Source of the DNA: Fodinibius halophilus
GTDB taxonomy: Bacteria; Bacteroidota; Rhodothermia; Balneolales; Balneolaceae
NCBI RefSeq assembly: GCF_011059105.1
Contig: NZ_JAALLS010000019.1
Location: 46,751-95,712 of the forward strand
Reading direction: 5' to 3'
Length of the DNA: 48,962 nucleotides
Shown here: piece by piece, positions 28,236-37,467 of the stretch
Layout of the letters: each line of letters starts with the position of its first letter
Numbering within the stretch: position 1 is the first letter of the stretch
The notes under the pieces: model-generated
Databases searched by the model: none
The model's input: only the letters and a program-made list of their open reading frames with translations
What the model was told of the DNA's origin: nothing
Translations under genes and position numbers: made by a program

Positions 28236-29599
28236 TAGAAGTACAAAACAAACATATCGTTGTTGTAGGAGCTGCCCGCAGTGGGCTGGCTGTCGCTTCG
28301 TTGCTGAAGCGCAAAGGGGCTCGTGTATTTGTAACGGACCATAGTGCTATTGCTGAGAATGTGAAAGAAAATTTAGAACAGGAGCAAATTCCTTTTGAAG
28401 AAAACGGACATACCGAAAAAGCACGCGGTGCCGACCTCCTGGCAATAAGTCCCGGTGTGCCTACAGAGGCACCATTAGTACAAGAGTATATCAACGCCGG
28501 CAAAAAGGTGTTTTCAGAGATTGAAATTGCCAGTTGGTTCAACAAAGGTCCTATTGTGGCCGTCACCGGCAGTAACGGTAAAACGACCGTCACCAATTGG
28601 TTAGACCATACATGGGAAAAGGCAAACCGAGAACATATTACCGCCGGAAACATCGGACATGCGTTTTCTGATGCTGTAGCACAAACTACAGAGAATACGG
28701 ATGCTCTTTTGGAAGTAAGCAGCTTCCAGCTTGATCATATTGATACTTTTAAACCCCATGTGAGCTTGTTGCTTAACGTAACGGCCGATCACCTGGATCG
28801 ATATAAAGAGAATTTTTCTAACTATGCAGCATCAAAATTTAGAATTACTGAAAACCAAACAACCAACGATTGGTTCATCTATAATTATGATGATCCAACG
28901 ATTACTGATTATGTAAACGAACTCCAAAAAAAAGCCGATGCCCCAAGGTTATTGGCTTTTTCGAACCGGCAAAAACCGGACGAAAGCGATGGGGCCTTTG
29001 TTCGCGATCAAAACATCATTCTCAAAATTAACCAAGAAGAAGAGGTACTGATGCCAATCAGCGATGTACAACTTTCCGGAAAGCACAATTTAAAAAACGG
29101 CCTGGCAACAGCCCTGGCTGCTCGTGCTTCTGAAATTAATAATGATGTGATACGTGAAAGCTTACGCACTTTTGAAGGTGTTGAACACCGGCTGGAACTG
29201 GTACGTGAAGCAAACGAGGTCAAGTACATTAACGACAGTAAAGCAACAAACATCAACGCTGTATGGTATGCTCTCGACAGCTTTAATGTGCCGCTCACGC
29301 TCATTCTCGGCGGGCGCGACAAGGGTAACGATTATTCAGAACTGGTTGACCAGATCCGGAAAAAAGTGCATACCATCATCGCTATCGGCGAGGCAAAACC
29401 CCTTATCGAAGAGCAACTAAAAACAGTGGTTCCTCATTTTAAAACCGCCAAGAACATGAACGAAGCCGTGCGGCAGGCCAAAAAAGGAGCAAAACGAGGT
29501 GAAGCTGTACTACTGAGCCCCGCCTGCTCATCATTCGATATGTACGACAATTATAAACACAGAGGTAACGAATTTAAGAAAGCAGTAAACAGACTTTAA
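28232..29599 (+). CDS. murD: UDP-MurNAc-L-alanine:D-glutamate ligase MurD
   Basis: A 455-residue ligase that adds D-Glu to UDP-MurNAc-L-Ala. The N-terminal Rossmann part has GAARSGLAVASLL, the ATP site is VTGSNGKTTVTNWL near residue 112, followed by NVTADHLDRY, NDSKATNINA and LSPACSSFDMY at the C-terminus, all typical of MurD. The ATG overlaps the mraY stop (ATGA). After it there is a 66-nt gap with a hairpin before ftsW. Confidence 0.95.
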   Translation: MIEVQNKHIVVVGAARSGLAVASLLKRKGARVFVTDHSAIAENVKENLEQEQIPFEENGHTEKARGADLLAISPGVPTEAPLVQEYINAGKKVFSEIEIASWFNKGPIVAVTGSNGKTTVTNWLDHTWEKANREHITAGNIGHAFSDAVAQTTENTDALLEVSSFQLDHIDTFKPHVSLLLNVTADHLDRYKENFSNYAASKFRITENQTTNDWFIYNYDDPTITDYVNELQKKADAPRLLAFSNRQKPDESDGAFVRDQNIILKINQEEEVLMPISDVQLSGKHNLKNGLATALAARASEINNDVIRESLRTFEGVEHRLELVREANEVKYINDSKATNINAVWYALDSFNVPLTLILGGRDKGNDYSELVDQIRKKVHTIIAIGEAKPLIEEQLKTVVPHFKTAKNMNEAVRQAKKGAKRGEAVLLSPACSSFDMYDNYKHRGNEFKKAVNRL

Positions 29600-29619
29600 A
29601 TAATTAACAGTAAACGGTG

Positions 29620-29642
29620 ACCAGTGATCAATTTTCACTGGT
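29620..29642 (+). other. Hairpin between murD and ftsW
   Basis: A perfect 8-bp stem (ACCAGTGA at 29620-29627, TCACTGGT at 29635-29642) with a 7-nt loop, in the 66-nt murD-ftsW gap. No T-run follows. It resembles the TGATCACTG-type short repeats seen at both ends of the window. Confidence 0.4.
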
Positions 29643-29665
29643 GATTGTAAACTGATCACAAAAAA

Positions 29666-30856
29666 ATGCTATATACAACGCCAAATAAAAATATATCATC
29701 CATCATGGGCACCAGCCCGGATGACATCGATACCCCCAAGCAGGGTAGCGATCGCGTGCTTCTTATATCGGTGATATTCCTGATGATTATCGGGGTACTG
29801 GCGGTGTATTCTTCTATTGCCTACTTCGCTGAAACTAAACACACGACTGCAGGCAGCCTGGTCATAGGCCATGCCGTAAAGCTGGGTATTGCCTTTTTGG
29901 CCATGCTTATTGCATCCAAAGTAGATTATCACTTGTTAGCCAAATTCAGTCGACTGGGCATGGTGGTCAGCTGGATACTGCTTATTGCCGTGGTGGTTTT
30001 CGGCAACGAGGTATTTGGAGCAAAACGCTCATTGAACATCGGTGGGTTTTCATTCCAGCCGGCTCCTTTTGCTTCGCTGGCCCTGCTGATTCATATCTCT
30101 GTATTATTGGAAGAAAAACAGGATTATATCAAAGATTTTAAGCGGGCCTTTCTACCTATCATGTTTTGGGTAGTTATTACTTGCGGGCTTATCGGCATTG
30201 AAGATTTCAGTAGCGCCGCACTACTTATGGGACTTTCCCTGCTTGTAATGTTTATCGGTCGAATAAGCACGCTTCAGCTGGGCTCCTTAATGCTTATCGC
30301 CGTAATGGGTGCCGGGCTGCTCATTTGGCAATCACCGGAACGCCAGAGCCGAGTTGACCAGTATGTCAATCAAATTACAGATATCAACAGCGACGAATTT
30401 AATATAGAAGAAGGATACCAGGCCCAGCAGGCCCATATCGCCATTGCACAGGGTGAAATTTTTGGAGTCGGTATTGGAAAAAGTACCCAGCGTAACTTCC
30501 TCCCGGCTCCATATAATGATTTCATTTTTGCCATTATCGCCGAAGAATATGGGCTGGTCGGTTCTGTTTCTCTGATCACCCTCTTTAGCGTAATTCTGTT
30601 CCGGGGTATTGCCAAAATTGCCAAAAATGCACCCGATACACTCGGCATGCTCATGGCTGTGGGTTGTACGCTCACAATCGTCTTATATGGATTTGTTAAT
30701 GCAGGCGTAGCCAGCGGATTATTGCCGGTAACCGGGCTTCCCATGCCCTTTGTGAGTTACGGGGGGACAAGCATTCTTTTTGCAGGATTAATGATTGGCA
30801 TCCTTATGAATATTTCGAAACACAGTAACAATAAGAAAGCAGTTTTTTATGCATAG
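29666..30856 (+). CDS. ftsW: SEDS peptidoglycan glycosyltransferase FtsW
   Basis: Up to 396 residues with about ten transmembrane helices. It polymerises lipid II at the septum in complex with FtsI. The SEDS signature VTGLPMPFVSYGGTS lies near the C-terminus, and GKSTQRNFLPAPYNDFIFAIIAEE in the large loop is typical (only part quoted by necessity: FLPAPYNDFIFA). The ATG at 29705 (MGTSPDD) is an alternative start. Its end overlaps murG by 8 nt. Confidence 0.94.
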   Translation: MLYTTPNKNISSIMGTSPDDIDTPKQGSDRVLLISVIFLMIIGVLAVYSSIAYFAETKHTTAGSLVIGHAVKLGIAFLAMLIASKVDYHLLAKFSRLGMVVSWILLIAVVVFGNEVFGAKRSLNIGGFSFQPAPFASLALLIHISVLLEEKQDYIKDFKRAFLPIMFWVVITCGLIGIEDFSSAALLMGLSLLVMFIGRISTLQLGSLMLIAVMGAGLLIWQSPERQSRVDQYVNQITDINSDEFNIEEGYQAQQAHIAIAQGEIFGVGIGKSTQRNFLPAPYNDFIFAIIAEEYGLVGSVSLITLFSVILFRGIAKIAKNAPDTLGMLMAVGCTLTIVLYGFVNAGVASGLLPVTGLPMPFVSYGGTSILFAGLMIGILMNISKHSNNKKAVFYA

Positions 30857-32021
30857 CGCTGCAACAAAGGACATATCATCACAAGGCGGACCAGCCTCTG
30901 CTGCTATGAGCGAAGTGAAAGTGCTCATAGCAGCCGGAGGTACTGGCGGCCATGTGTACCCGGCCATCGCTATTGCCGATGCGCTGCGGGAGAGCTATGA
31001 TGATATCGATATCCTTTTTGTAGGCACCAAAGATCATATGGAGTGGAAAACCGTCCCCAAGGCCGGTTACGACATTACCAGTATCTGGATTAGCGGCTTC
31101 CACCGTCGATTGACGCCTAAAAATTTGCTATTCCCGTTTAAACTGGCGACAAGCTTGGTGCAAAGTCTTGGTATACTCGGCAAATTCAAACCCGATGTTG
31201 TTATCTCTTGCGGGGGATACGCAGCCGGTCCCATTGGGTGGGTCGCTGCCAAAAAAGGAGTTCCCCTGATTGTGCAAGAGCAAAACAGCTATCCGGGAGT
31301 TACTAACCGTATATTGGGCAAAAGTGCTGAACATATTTTTACGGCCTTTAAAGATGCAGACCACTATTTCCCCATTGAAAAAACGGAAGTAGCCGGAAAT
31401 CCCACACGGAAATCCCTTACCGATGTTGATAGCCGGCAGGCTTATAAAAGCTTTGGCTTTAGTGAAGATAAAAAGACCCTGCTGGTGTTGGGCGGCAGTG
31501 GAGGAGCAAAAAGCATCAATGAAGCGATGCTACAGAATATTGAGAAGCTTCACGATAATATGGAATTACAAATTATCTGGCAGTGCGGTAAGCGATATTA
31601 CGACCAGTTACGTCGAGATATTGACCCCCAGACATATGAGCATCTGCTACTCAAAGATTTTATACATGATATGCCATCAGCTTACGAAGTAGCAGATATC
31701 GTTGTTAGCCGTGCCGGTGCACTTTCATGTGCAGAATTAGCACTTACGGGCAACGCAAGCATACTTGTGCCCTCGCCCAACGTGGCGGGTAATCATCAAA
31801 CAAAAAATGCACAATCGATGGTTGAAGAAGGTGCTGCTGAAATGGCTGCAGACGAAGAGCTTAAAGAAACACTGCCGGCCCTCGTTAAAAAAGTTATCAG
31901 CAGTGACGATAAACTGGAACAAATGAAAAGGGCAGCTAAAGAATTAGCGCGACCGGAAGCTGCAAAAACCATTGCAAATAAGATATTAGCACTGGTAAAA
32001 CAGAAGAAATCAGAAATATAA
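30849..32021 (+). CDS. murG: UDP-GlcNAc:lipid I transferase MurG
   Basis: A 390-residue GT28 glycosyltransferase that makes lipid II. The donor/lipid-binding G-loops AAGGTGGHVYPA and CGGYAAGP are present, as well as GGSGGAKSIN and a C-terminal SRAGALSCAEL motif. The first ATG (30849) adds about 19 residues without homologous look; ATG 30906 (MSEVKVLIA) is an equally good start. Followed by a repeat element, then murC. Confidence 0.94.
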   Translation: MHSAATKDISSQGGPASAAMSEVKVLIAAGGTGGHVYPAIAIADALRESYDDIDILFVGTKDHMEWKTVPKAGYDITSIWISGFHRRLTPKNLLFPFKLATSLVQSLGILGKFKPDVVISCGGYAAGPIGWVAAKKGVPLIVQEQNSYPGVTNRILGKSAEHIFTAFKDADHYFPIEKTEVAGNPTRKSLTDVDSRQAYKSFGFSEDKKTLLVLGGSGGAKSINEAMLQNIEKLHDNMELQIIWQCGKRYYDQLRRDIDPQTYEHLLLKDFIHDMPSAYEVADIVVSRAGALSCAELALTGNASILVPSPNVAGNHQTKNAQSMVEEGAAEMAADEELKETLPALVKKVISSDDKLEQMKRAAKELARPEAAKTIANKILALVKQKKSEI

Positions 32022-32028
32022 ACGACAA

Positions 32029-32098
32029 TGTCATGCTGAACTTGTTTCAGCATCTATAGATTAGATGTTGAAGATCCTGAAATAAATTCAGGATGACA
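32029..32098. repeat. 70-bp repeat element between murG and murC
   Basis: Ends TGTCATGCTGAA (32029-32040) and TTCAGGATGACA (32087-32098) form an inverted repeat with one mismatch. Inside are two local hairpins, ATGCTGAA/TTCAGCAT and ATCCTGAA/TTCAGGAT. The same family occurs at 33596-33673 and elsewhere. Confidence 0.75.
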
Positions 32099-32123
32099 TA
32101 ATACGTAAAACTGAAGTAGTTAA

Positions 32124-33551
32124 ATGAGTAAACAAATACAAACACAACCCATATTCGGGCGAACCCGCCATATTCATATGGTAGGTATCGGCGGAATCGG
32201 CATGAGTGGCATGGCCGAAATTCTGCTGCAAAAAGGATATAACGTATCCGGCTCGGATGCCAGTATGGGCGAGACCATTGAGCGGCTGCAAGAACTTGGA
32301 GCAGATATCGCCATTGGTCATGACGAAGAAAATATTGAAGGTTGCGATGTCGTCGTCTACACCAGCGCTGTAGAAGCGGAAGAAAATATTGAGACCAAGG
32401 CCGCCTTAGACCAAGGTATTCCCGTTATTAAACGCGCCGAAATGCTGGCAGAACTCATGCGCATGAAGTACGGTGTTGGAGTTGCCGGTACGCACGGTAA
32501 AACCACAACCACTACGATGATCGGCCATGTTATTCAGGATGGTAGTTTTGATCCTACAATTATGGTTGGCGGCAAAGTGCACAGTTTTTCCGAAACCAAC
32601 GCTGTTGTGGGCAAAGGAGATATTATCGTCGTAGAAGCCGATGAATTTGATCGCACCTTCTTACGCCTTACTCCTTCGCTGGGTGTCATTACCAATATCG
32701 AGGCCGAGCACCTGGATATCTATGATAACCTTGAAGATGTGAAGGAAGCTTTTATTGAGTTTGCCAACAAGGTACCCTTTTACGGCGCCGTGGCCCTCTG
32801 CCTGGATGATCCCAATGTACGGAGCATCATCCCGGATTTAGAAAGACGGACTATTACGTATGGGTTAACACCACAAGCCGAAATTCGAGCAATCGATATA
32901 GAGATCGATCACTTCACCAGCACCTTCACCGTTATCGATGAAGGTAAAAAACTGGGTGAAATCGTCCTTCAAGCACCCGGCGAACACAATGTGAAAAATG
33001 CACTGGCGGCAGTAGCCGTAGGACTTGAACTAGATATTGATTTCGAAAAGATAAAATCCGGCCTGGAACGGTTCCAGGGGGTATTCCGACGCTTCCAGCT
33101 TAAAGCTGAAAAGGATGATGTAATCGTTATTGACGACTATGCACACCATCCCACAGAAGTACAGGCAACCCTTAGCGCTGCTCGTGAAGGATGGAAAGAT
33201 CGCCGTATTGTGGCTGTATTCCAGCCGCACCTGTACTCGCGTACACAAGATTTATATGAAGAATTCGGGCTTTCATTTTTTGATGCGGAGGTTTCTGTCA
33301 TTACGGATGTCTATCCCTCGCGTGAAGATCCCATCAAAGGAGTAAACGGGAAGCTTATTGCCGATTCAGCAAGAGAATACGGCCATCGCAAAGTACATTA
33401 CGTGGAAGATAAGACCGAACTACCCAAACGACTCAAAGAAATTGTTGAACCCGGTGATGTTATCATCACTATGGGCGCCGGTGATATTTATAAATACGGC
33501 GAAGAGTTTGTAGAAGCATTAGATGCGGGAATTTCAACTTTGAAATCATGA
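32124..33551 (+). CDS. murC: UDP-MurNAc:L-alanine ligase MurC
   Basis: A 475-residue ligase that starts the stem peptide by adding L-Ala to UDP-MurNAc. N-terminal MVGIGGIGMSGMAEILL, ATP site GVAGTHGKTTTTTMIG near residue 122, then EADEFDRTFL, DDYAHHPTEVQATL and FQPHLYSRT are all MurC signatures. It is separated from murG and ftsQ by repeat-bearing gaps, unlike the overlapping genes upstream. Confidence 0.96.
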   Translation: MSKQIQTQPIFGRTRHIHMVGIGGIGMSGMAEILLQKGYNVSGSDASMGETIERLQELGADIAIGHDEENIEGCDVVVYTSAVEAEENIETKAALDQGIPVIKRAEMLAELMRMKYGVGVAGTHGKTTTTTMIGHVIQDGSFDPTIMVGGKVHSFSETNAVVGKGDIIVVEADEFDRTFLRLTPSLGVITNIEAEHLDIYDNLEDVKEAFIEFANKVPFYGAVALCLDDPNVRSIIPDLERRTITYGLTPQAEIRAIDIEIDHFTSTFTVIDEGKKLGEIVLQAPGEHNVKNALAAVAVGLELDIDFEKIKSGLERFQGVFRRFQLKAEKDDVIVIDDYAHHPTEVQATLSAAREGWKDRRIVAVFQPHLYSRTQDLYEEFGLSFFDAEVSVITDVYPSREDPIKGVNGKLIADSAREYGHRKVHYVEDKTELPKRLKEIVEPGDVIITMGAGDIYKYGEEFVEALDAGISTLKS

Positions 33552-33595
33552 ATCACGGAATCACTGACTCAATAGAACTAATAAACACTTAAAAA

Positions 33596-33673
33596 TGTCA
33601 TGCTGAACTTGTTTCAGCATCTCGACTTTAAGCTGACGGTCCCGAACTCGAATACTTTCGAAACGGGATGACA
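33596..33673. repeat. 78-bp repeat element between murC and ftsQ
   Basis: Begins with the same left module as the murG-murC element (TGTCATGCTGAACTTG then TTCAGCATCT) but has a different right half, with GTCCCGAAC and TTTCGAAACGGGATGACA, again forming hairpins and ending ATGACA. So the elements are built of interchangeable halves. Confidence 0.7.
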
Positions 33674-33689
33674 TAAAATGAAGTAATTA

Positions 33690-34442
33690 ATGACAAAAGA
33701 CGAAACACATAACGATACAAAAAGTAGCAAAAATCCACTGCCGTGGATCGCTGGTGCTGTGCTTATTCTGGGTATGGCAATCGTGGGAGGACTCTACTGG
33801 AGTGCCAACATGACCGTAGAGCAGGTTCGTTTTGAAGGTAATTATTTTGTTTCCTCTGATGAGCTCGAAAAGGTTGAAGTACCCACGGGTATTAATCCCG
33901 ACAGCCTCGACTATGCAGATATACGCCGCCAATTTGAACAACTGCCCTATGTTCGCAGGGCTGACATTAGTGTTGAACCAAACGGTGAACTGCTGGTAGA
34001 TATTACCGAGAGAAAACCTATTGCCTTACTGGCTGAGGGGACTACCAAAGTATATGTAGACCATGAAGGAATACGACTTCCCAAGGTGCTGGGCAAAACC
34101 GTTGACGTGCCCATTCTTTACGGATTTAGTGCTACTCCCCTGGGAGATACACTCAACAGCAAAGCTTTTGAATATGCATCAAACTTTTTGAAAACGGTAC
34201 ACAATAAGAACGTCAGCAATGCCACCATAAGTGAAGTTGCATGGACCAAGAAGGAAGGCATTGTAGCGTTGACCAATCAAAATGGCGTAAAACTGATTTT
34301 TGGCAAAGGTGATTATGCGAACCGCCTGCGAAACTGGGAAGCATTTTATGGTAAAGTCATCAAACAGAAAGGAATTAAGGCAATGCGTTCGGTTGATCTG
34401 CGCTTTCAGGGGCAGATCGTAACGCGCGAAAAAGAAACATAA
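33690..34442 (+). CDS. ftsQ: Division protein FtsQ
   Basis: A 250-residue bitopic protein: short cytoplasmic tail, one transmembrane helix (about residues 19-39), then a POTRA domain (VEQVRFEGNYFVSSDELEKV) and the FtsQ beta domain with RRADISVEPNGELLVDITERKPIA (cited in part: DITERKPIA). The position between murC and ftsA supports the call. FtsQ links early and late division proteins. Confidence 0.88.
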   Translation: MTKDETHNDTKSSKNPLPWIAGAVLILGMAIVGGLYWSANMTVEQVRFEGNYFVSSDELEKVEVPTGINPDSLDYADIRRQFEQLPYVRRADISVEPNGELLVDITERKPIALLAEGTTKVYVDHEGIRLPKVLGKTVDVPILYGFSATPLGDTLNSKAFEYASNFLKTVHNKNVSNATISEVAWTKKEGIVALTNQNGVKLIFGKGDYANRLRNWEAFYGKVIKQKGIKAMRSVDLRFQGQIVTREKET

Positions 34443-34461
34443 ACAGGAATAGAAAAATAGC

Positions 34462-34546
34462 ATCCTGTCCGTCGGACGGCGGATCAGGATCTCAAAGAAT
34501 CTTGCTGAATAGATATTGATCCGCCAGCTGGCGGACAGCATGACAT
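34462..34546. repeat. Repeat element between ftsQ and ftsA
   Basis: Contains ATCCTG...CAGGAT around a GC-rich segment, and a perfect 16-nt palindrome TCCGCCAGCTGGCGGA at 34520-34535, then CATGACA. It is a third member of the repeat set in the dcw cluster, with a GC-rich core. Confidence 0.65.
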
Positions 34547-34584
34547 GATGAAAATCAATCATATAACAGTACGTGGATAGTATT

Positions 34585-35850
34585 ATGGAAGAACAAGAAG
34601 ATCGAATTGTCGTCGGATTGGATATTGGCACAACCAAAGTATGTGCTATTGTTGCATCCATCGATCCCCAGGACCGGATCCATATCCTGGGCGTTGGTAA
34701 AGCCCCGAGTGATGGGCTAAATCGCGGTGTGGTTGTCAATATTGACAAGACCGTTAATGCCATACAGACTGCCGTAGAGCAGGCACAGCTTGCCTCCGGT
34801 ATCGAGGTAAATTCGGTAAATGTCGGCATTGCCGGGGATCACATCCGCAGCATGCGCAGCAAAGGCGTTATCACCATCAATAACCGTGATAATGAAATTA
34901 CGGTAGATGATGTGGAGCGTCTGCTCGAAGATTGTCAGCAGATTATGCTGCCTACCGACCAGCAGATTATCCACGTGATTCCCCAAGAGTTTGTCGTTGA
35001 CGGACAAGACGGTATCAGCGATCCTGTGGGAATGAGCGGAATGCGAATGGAAGCCGAAGTACATATTATCACCGGTCTCGTATCAGCAGCAAAGAATATT
35101 TATCGCTGTGTAGAACGTGCCGGTTACCAGGTTGCCGACATCATTCTTGAGCCCCTGGCCTCTTCCTATTCCGTACTCGATGATGAAGAAAAAGAAGCAG
35201 GCGTTGTGCTTGTGGATATCGGTGGCGGTACCACTGATGTAGCGATCTTTCAGGATAACACCATTCGTCATACAGCAGTTATCGCCATTGCCGGCAAAAA
35301 AGTGACTGATGATATCCGTGTAGGACTAAGCGTACTTGACGACCAGGCCGAAAAGCTGAAGCGTGAACACGGCGAAGCGTATGTGGATATGATCCAGGAG
35401 GATGAAGCAATTACCGTACCCGGTATTGCCGGACGTCCGCCCAAAGAAATTACAAAGAGCATTTTAGCAAAAATCATCCAGGCACGTATGGAAGAGATCC
35501 TGGAGATTGTGGCTATCGAAGTTAAACGCAGTGGATATGCCGATAACCTGAGTGCCGGTGTGGTGCTTAGTGGCGGTGGCTCACTGATAAAGAACGTATG
35601 TCCCCTTGCCAACGAAGTACTCGGCATGGATGCCAAAATCGGCAAGCCGCTCGGACTCAGCGGCGGACTTATTGAAGAAGTTAATAATCCAATTTATGCA
35701 ACCGGCGTGGGCTTAGTGATGCACGCCATTGAGACGGGCAGCGGTCCTGCAAACCAAGCTATCGTGCCCTCATCAACCCAAGGTTCCAGTGTCGAGAAGG
35801 TGATGAATCGCATCGCTGATCGTATGAAAAGCTGGTTCAAGGAATTATAG
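34585..35850 (+). CDS. ftsA: Division ATPase/membrane anchor FtsA
   Basis: About 421 residues of the actin/HSP70 fold; tethers FtsZ to the membrane. Phosphate-binding DIGTTKVCAIVA, the 1C-domain region, DIGGGTTDVAIF and LSGGGSLIKNV are visible. The C-terminal amphipathic helix NRIADRMKSWFKEL is the membrane-targeting sequence. The ATG at 34585 is preferred to the in-frame GTG at 34573. ftsZ follows after a 67-nt A-rich gap. Confidence 0.95.
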   Translation: MEEQEDRIVVGLDIGTTKVCAIVASIDPQDRIHILGVGKAPSDGLNRGVVVNIDKTVNAIQTAVEQAQLASGIEVNSVNVGIAGDHIRSMRSKGVITINNRDNEITVDDVERLLEDCQQIMLPTDQQIIHVIPQEFVVDGQDGISDPVGMSGMRMEAEVHIITGLVSAAKNIYRCVERAGYQVADIILEPLASSYSVLDDEEKEAGVVLVDIGGGTTDVAIFQDNTIRHTAVIAIAGKKVTDDIRVGLSVLDDQAEKLKREHGEAYVDMIQEDEAITVPGIAGRPPKEITKSILAKIIQARMEEILEIVAIEVKRSGYADNLSAGVVLSGGGSLIKNVCPLANEVLGMDAKIGKPLGLSGGLIEEVNNPIYATGVGLVMHAIETGSGPANQAIVPSSTQGSSVEKVMNRIADRMKSWFKEL

Positions 35851-35917
35851 CAACAAACACTAGCAATCAAATAGCAACATAAACAGCATACAGCAATCAA
35901 AATAAGGAGTAACTATT

Positions 35918-37243
35918 ATGTCTAACCTCAACTCTCGTTTTAGTTTTGACATCGACGGTCAAGACAATGCGAAAATTAAAGTCGTGGGTGTTGGAGGCGG
36001 CGGCGGTAATGCCGTTAACAACATGATCCACAAAGGCTTGACCAGTGTAGAGTATATCGCACTCAATACTGATGCCCAGGCCTTGAAGAATAGCATGGCA
36101 GATATCACGATCCAAGTGGGGGCAAACCTCACCAATGGACTCGGTGCCGGTGCTCGACCCGAAATTGGTCGAGAAGCGGTAGAAGAAAATCGACACGAAA
36201 TTGAAGAAGCAATAGAGGGCGCCGACATGGTGTTTGTCACCGCCGGTATGGGGGGCGGCACCGGAACCGGGGGCGCTCCTGTGGTCTCGGGTATTGCCAA
36301 ACGAAAAGGTATTTTGACGGTCGGTATCGTCACTACCCCTTTCGATTGTGAAGGGCCCAAGCGGATGAAATATGCCCTTGAAGGCATTACTGAACTCAAG
36401 AAAAACAGTGACACCGTCATAGTAATCCCCAACGAACAGTTGATGGAGATTGCCAATGAAGACACCACCCTTCTTGAGGCATTCGACCAGGCTAACCAAG
36501 TACTGTATAATGCCACACGTGGTATTTCAGACCTGATCTTAATGCCCGGACTTATCAACCTTGACTTCGCTGATGTGCGCACTACCATGCTTGATGGAGG
36601 TGCTGCCATTATGGGATCAGCAAGTTCTACCGGCGAAGACCGCGCCGAAATTGCAGCTCGCGAGGCTATCAACTCGCCACTGCTTGACGGTGTAAGTATC
36701 CGCGGAGCACGCAATGTGCTGGTCAATATTTCCTCGGGTGCCAACCTGGGAATGCGAGAAACCACCACTGCAACCAGCATTATCCAGCAAGAGGCCGGAG
36801 AAGATGCCGAAATTATTCTTGGTACTGTACTCGACGAAAGCTTTGAGGATGAATTGCGTGTAACGGTCATTGCCACTGGATTTGATCTGGCCGAAAGCAA
36901 TAACGAAGCCCGGGTTGCTCCGAACTCGAAACCTGATAAAAAGCAGAAATCAAATGACATGGAAATGCCGTCAGCCAAAGATATGACCGGTCAAACCAAG
37001 CATTCTGCAACCAATGATCCATTTTATAAGGGGGAGAAAAACCTCAAGCATATGGATCAACCTGCATTCCATCGTCGTGGCCTGAAGAATGTACGCTCTT
37101 TAGATAACGATGATGAAAACGACCAGAACCAGGAAATGCAGGACGAGCAGAAACAGGGCGATGAACTGCTCAACAATCGCAGGGAACGAATCGACAAGTC
37201 CGATTCTGACCAACCGGCGTTTCTGCGAAAAATTATGGATTAA
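35918..37243 (+). CDS. ftsZ: Division GTPase FtsZ
   Basis: A 441-residue tubulin-like GTPase that forms the Z ring. GVGGGGGNAVNNM at the N-terminus, the tubulin signature GGGTGTGGAP near residue 110, and NLDFADVRTTM for the T7 synergy loop. A strong Shine-Dalgarno AAGGAG precedes the ATG. A long variable linker (about 330-430) ends in the conserved tail DQPAFLRKIMD (431-441). A near copy, DQPAFHRR, lies inside the linker at 380-387. Last gene of the cluster. Confidence 0.97.
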   Translation: MSNLNSRFSFDIDGQDNAKIKVVGVGGGGGNAVNNMIHKGLTSVEYIALNTDAQALKNSMADITIQVGANLTNGLGAGARPEIGREAVEENRHEIEEAIEGADMVFVTAGMGGGTGTGGAPVVSGIAKRKGILTVGIVTTPFDCEGPKRMKYALEGITELKKNSDTVIVIPNEQLMEIANEDTTLLEAFDQANQVLYNATRGISDLILMPGLINLDFADVRTTMLDGGAAIMGSASSTGEDRAEIAAREAINSPLLDGVSIRGARNVLVNISSGANLGMRETTTATSIIQQEAGEDAEIILGTVLDESFEDELRVTVIATGFDLAESNNEARVAPNSKPDKKQKSNDMEMPSAKDMTGQTKHSATNDPFYKGEKNLKHMDQPAFHRRGLKNVRSLDNDDENDQNQEMQDEQKQGDELLNNRRERIDKSDSDQPAFLRKIMD

Positions 37244-37350
37244 CGCAGTACAGTGAACGCGATGTTCATTGCTGTATGTATGTTGATATGCTGATATTTT
37301 ATCAGTGATATCTCTCCCGCGTTTATGCGGATTTGATTGCTATAATACAG

Positions 37351-37384
37351 AAGGAGTCTCCTGACCGGGGACTCCTTTTTTTTA
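37351..37384 (+). terminator. Intrinsic terminator of the dcw operon
   Basis: An 11-bp stem (37351-37361 with 37367-37377, one G-U) with a 5-nt loop followed by a run of T. It lies 108 nt after ftsZ and closes the dcw transcript. Confidence 0.9.
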
Positions 37385-37467
37385 TTAGATTATTTTATGG
37401 ACTTGTATTTACGTTTCTGAATATATACTATCCTTATAGTAATTATTTGATAACAAACATCTTCATC

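Noticed and set aside
35959-36978. Long minus-strand ORF opposite ftsZ
   Set aside because: Shadow of the well-supported ftsZ frame, with low-complexity Ser/Pro/Arg composition.
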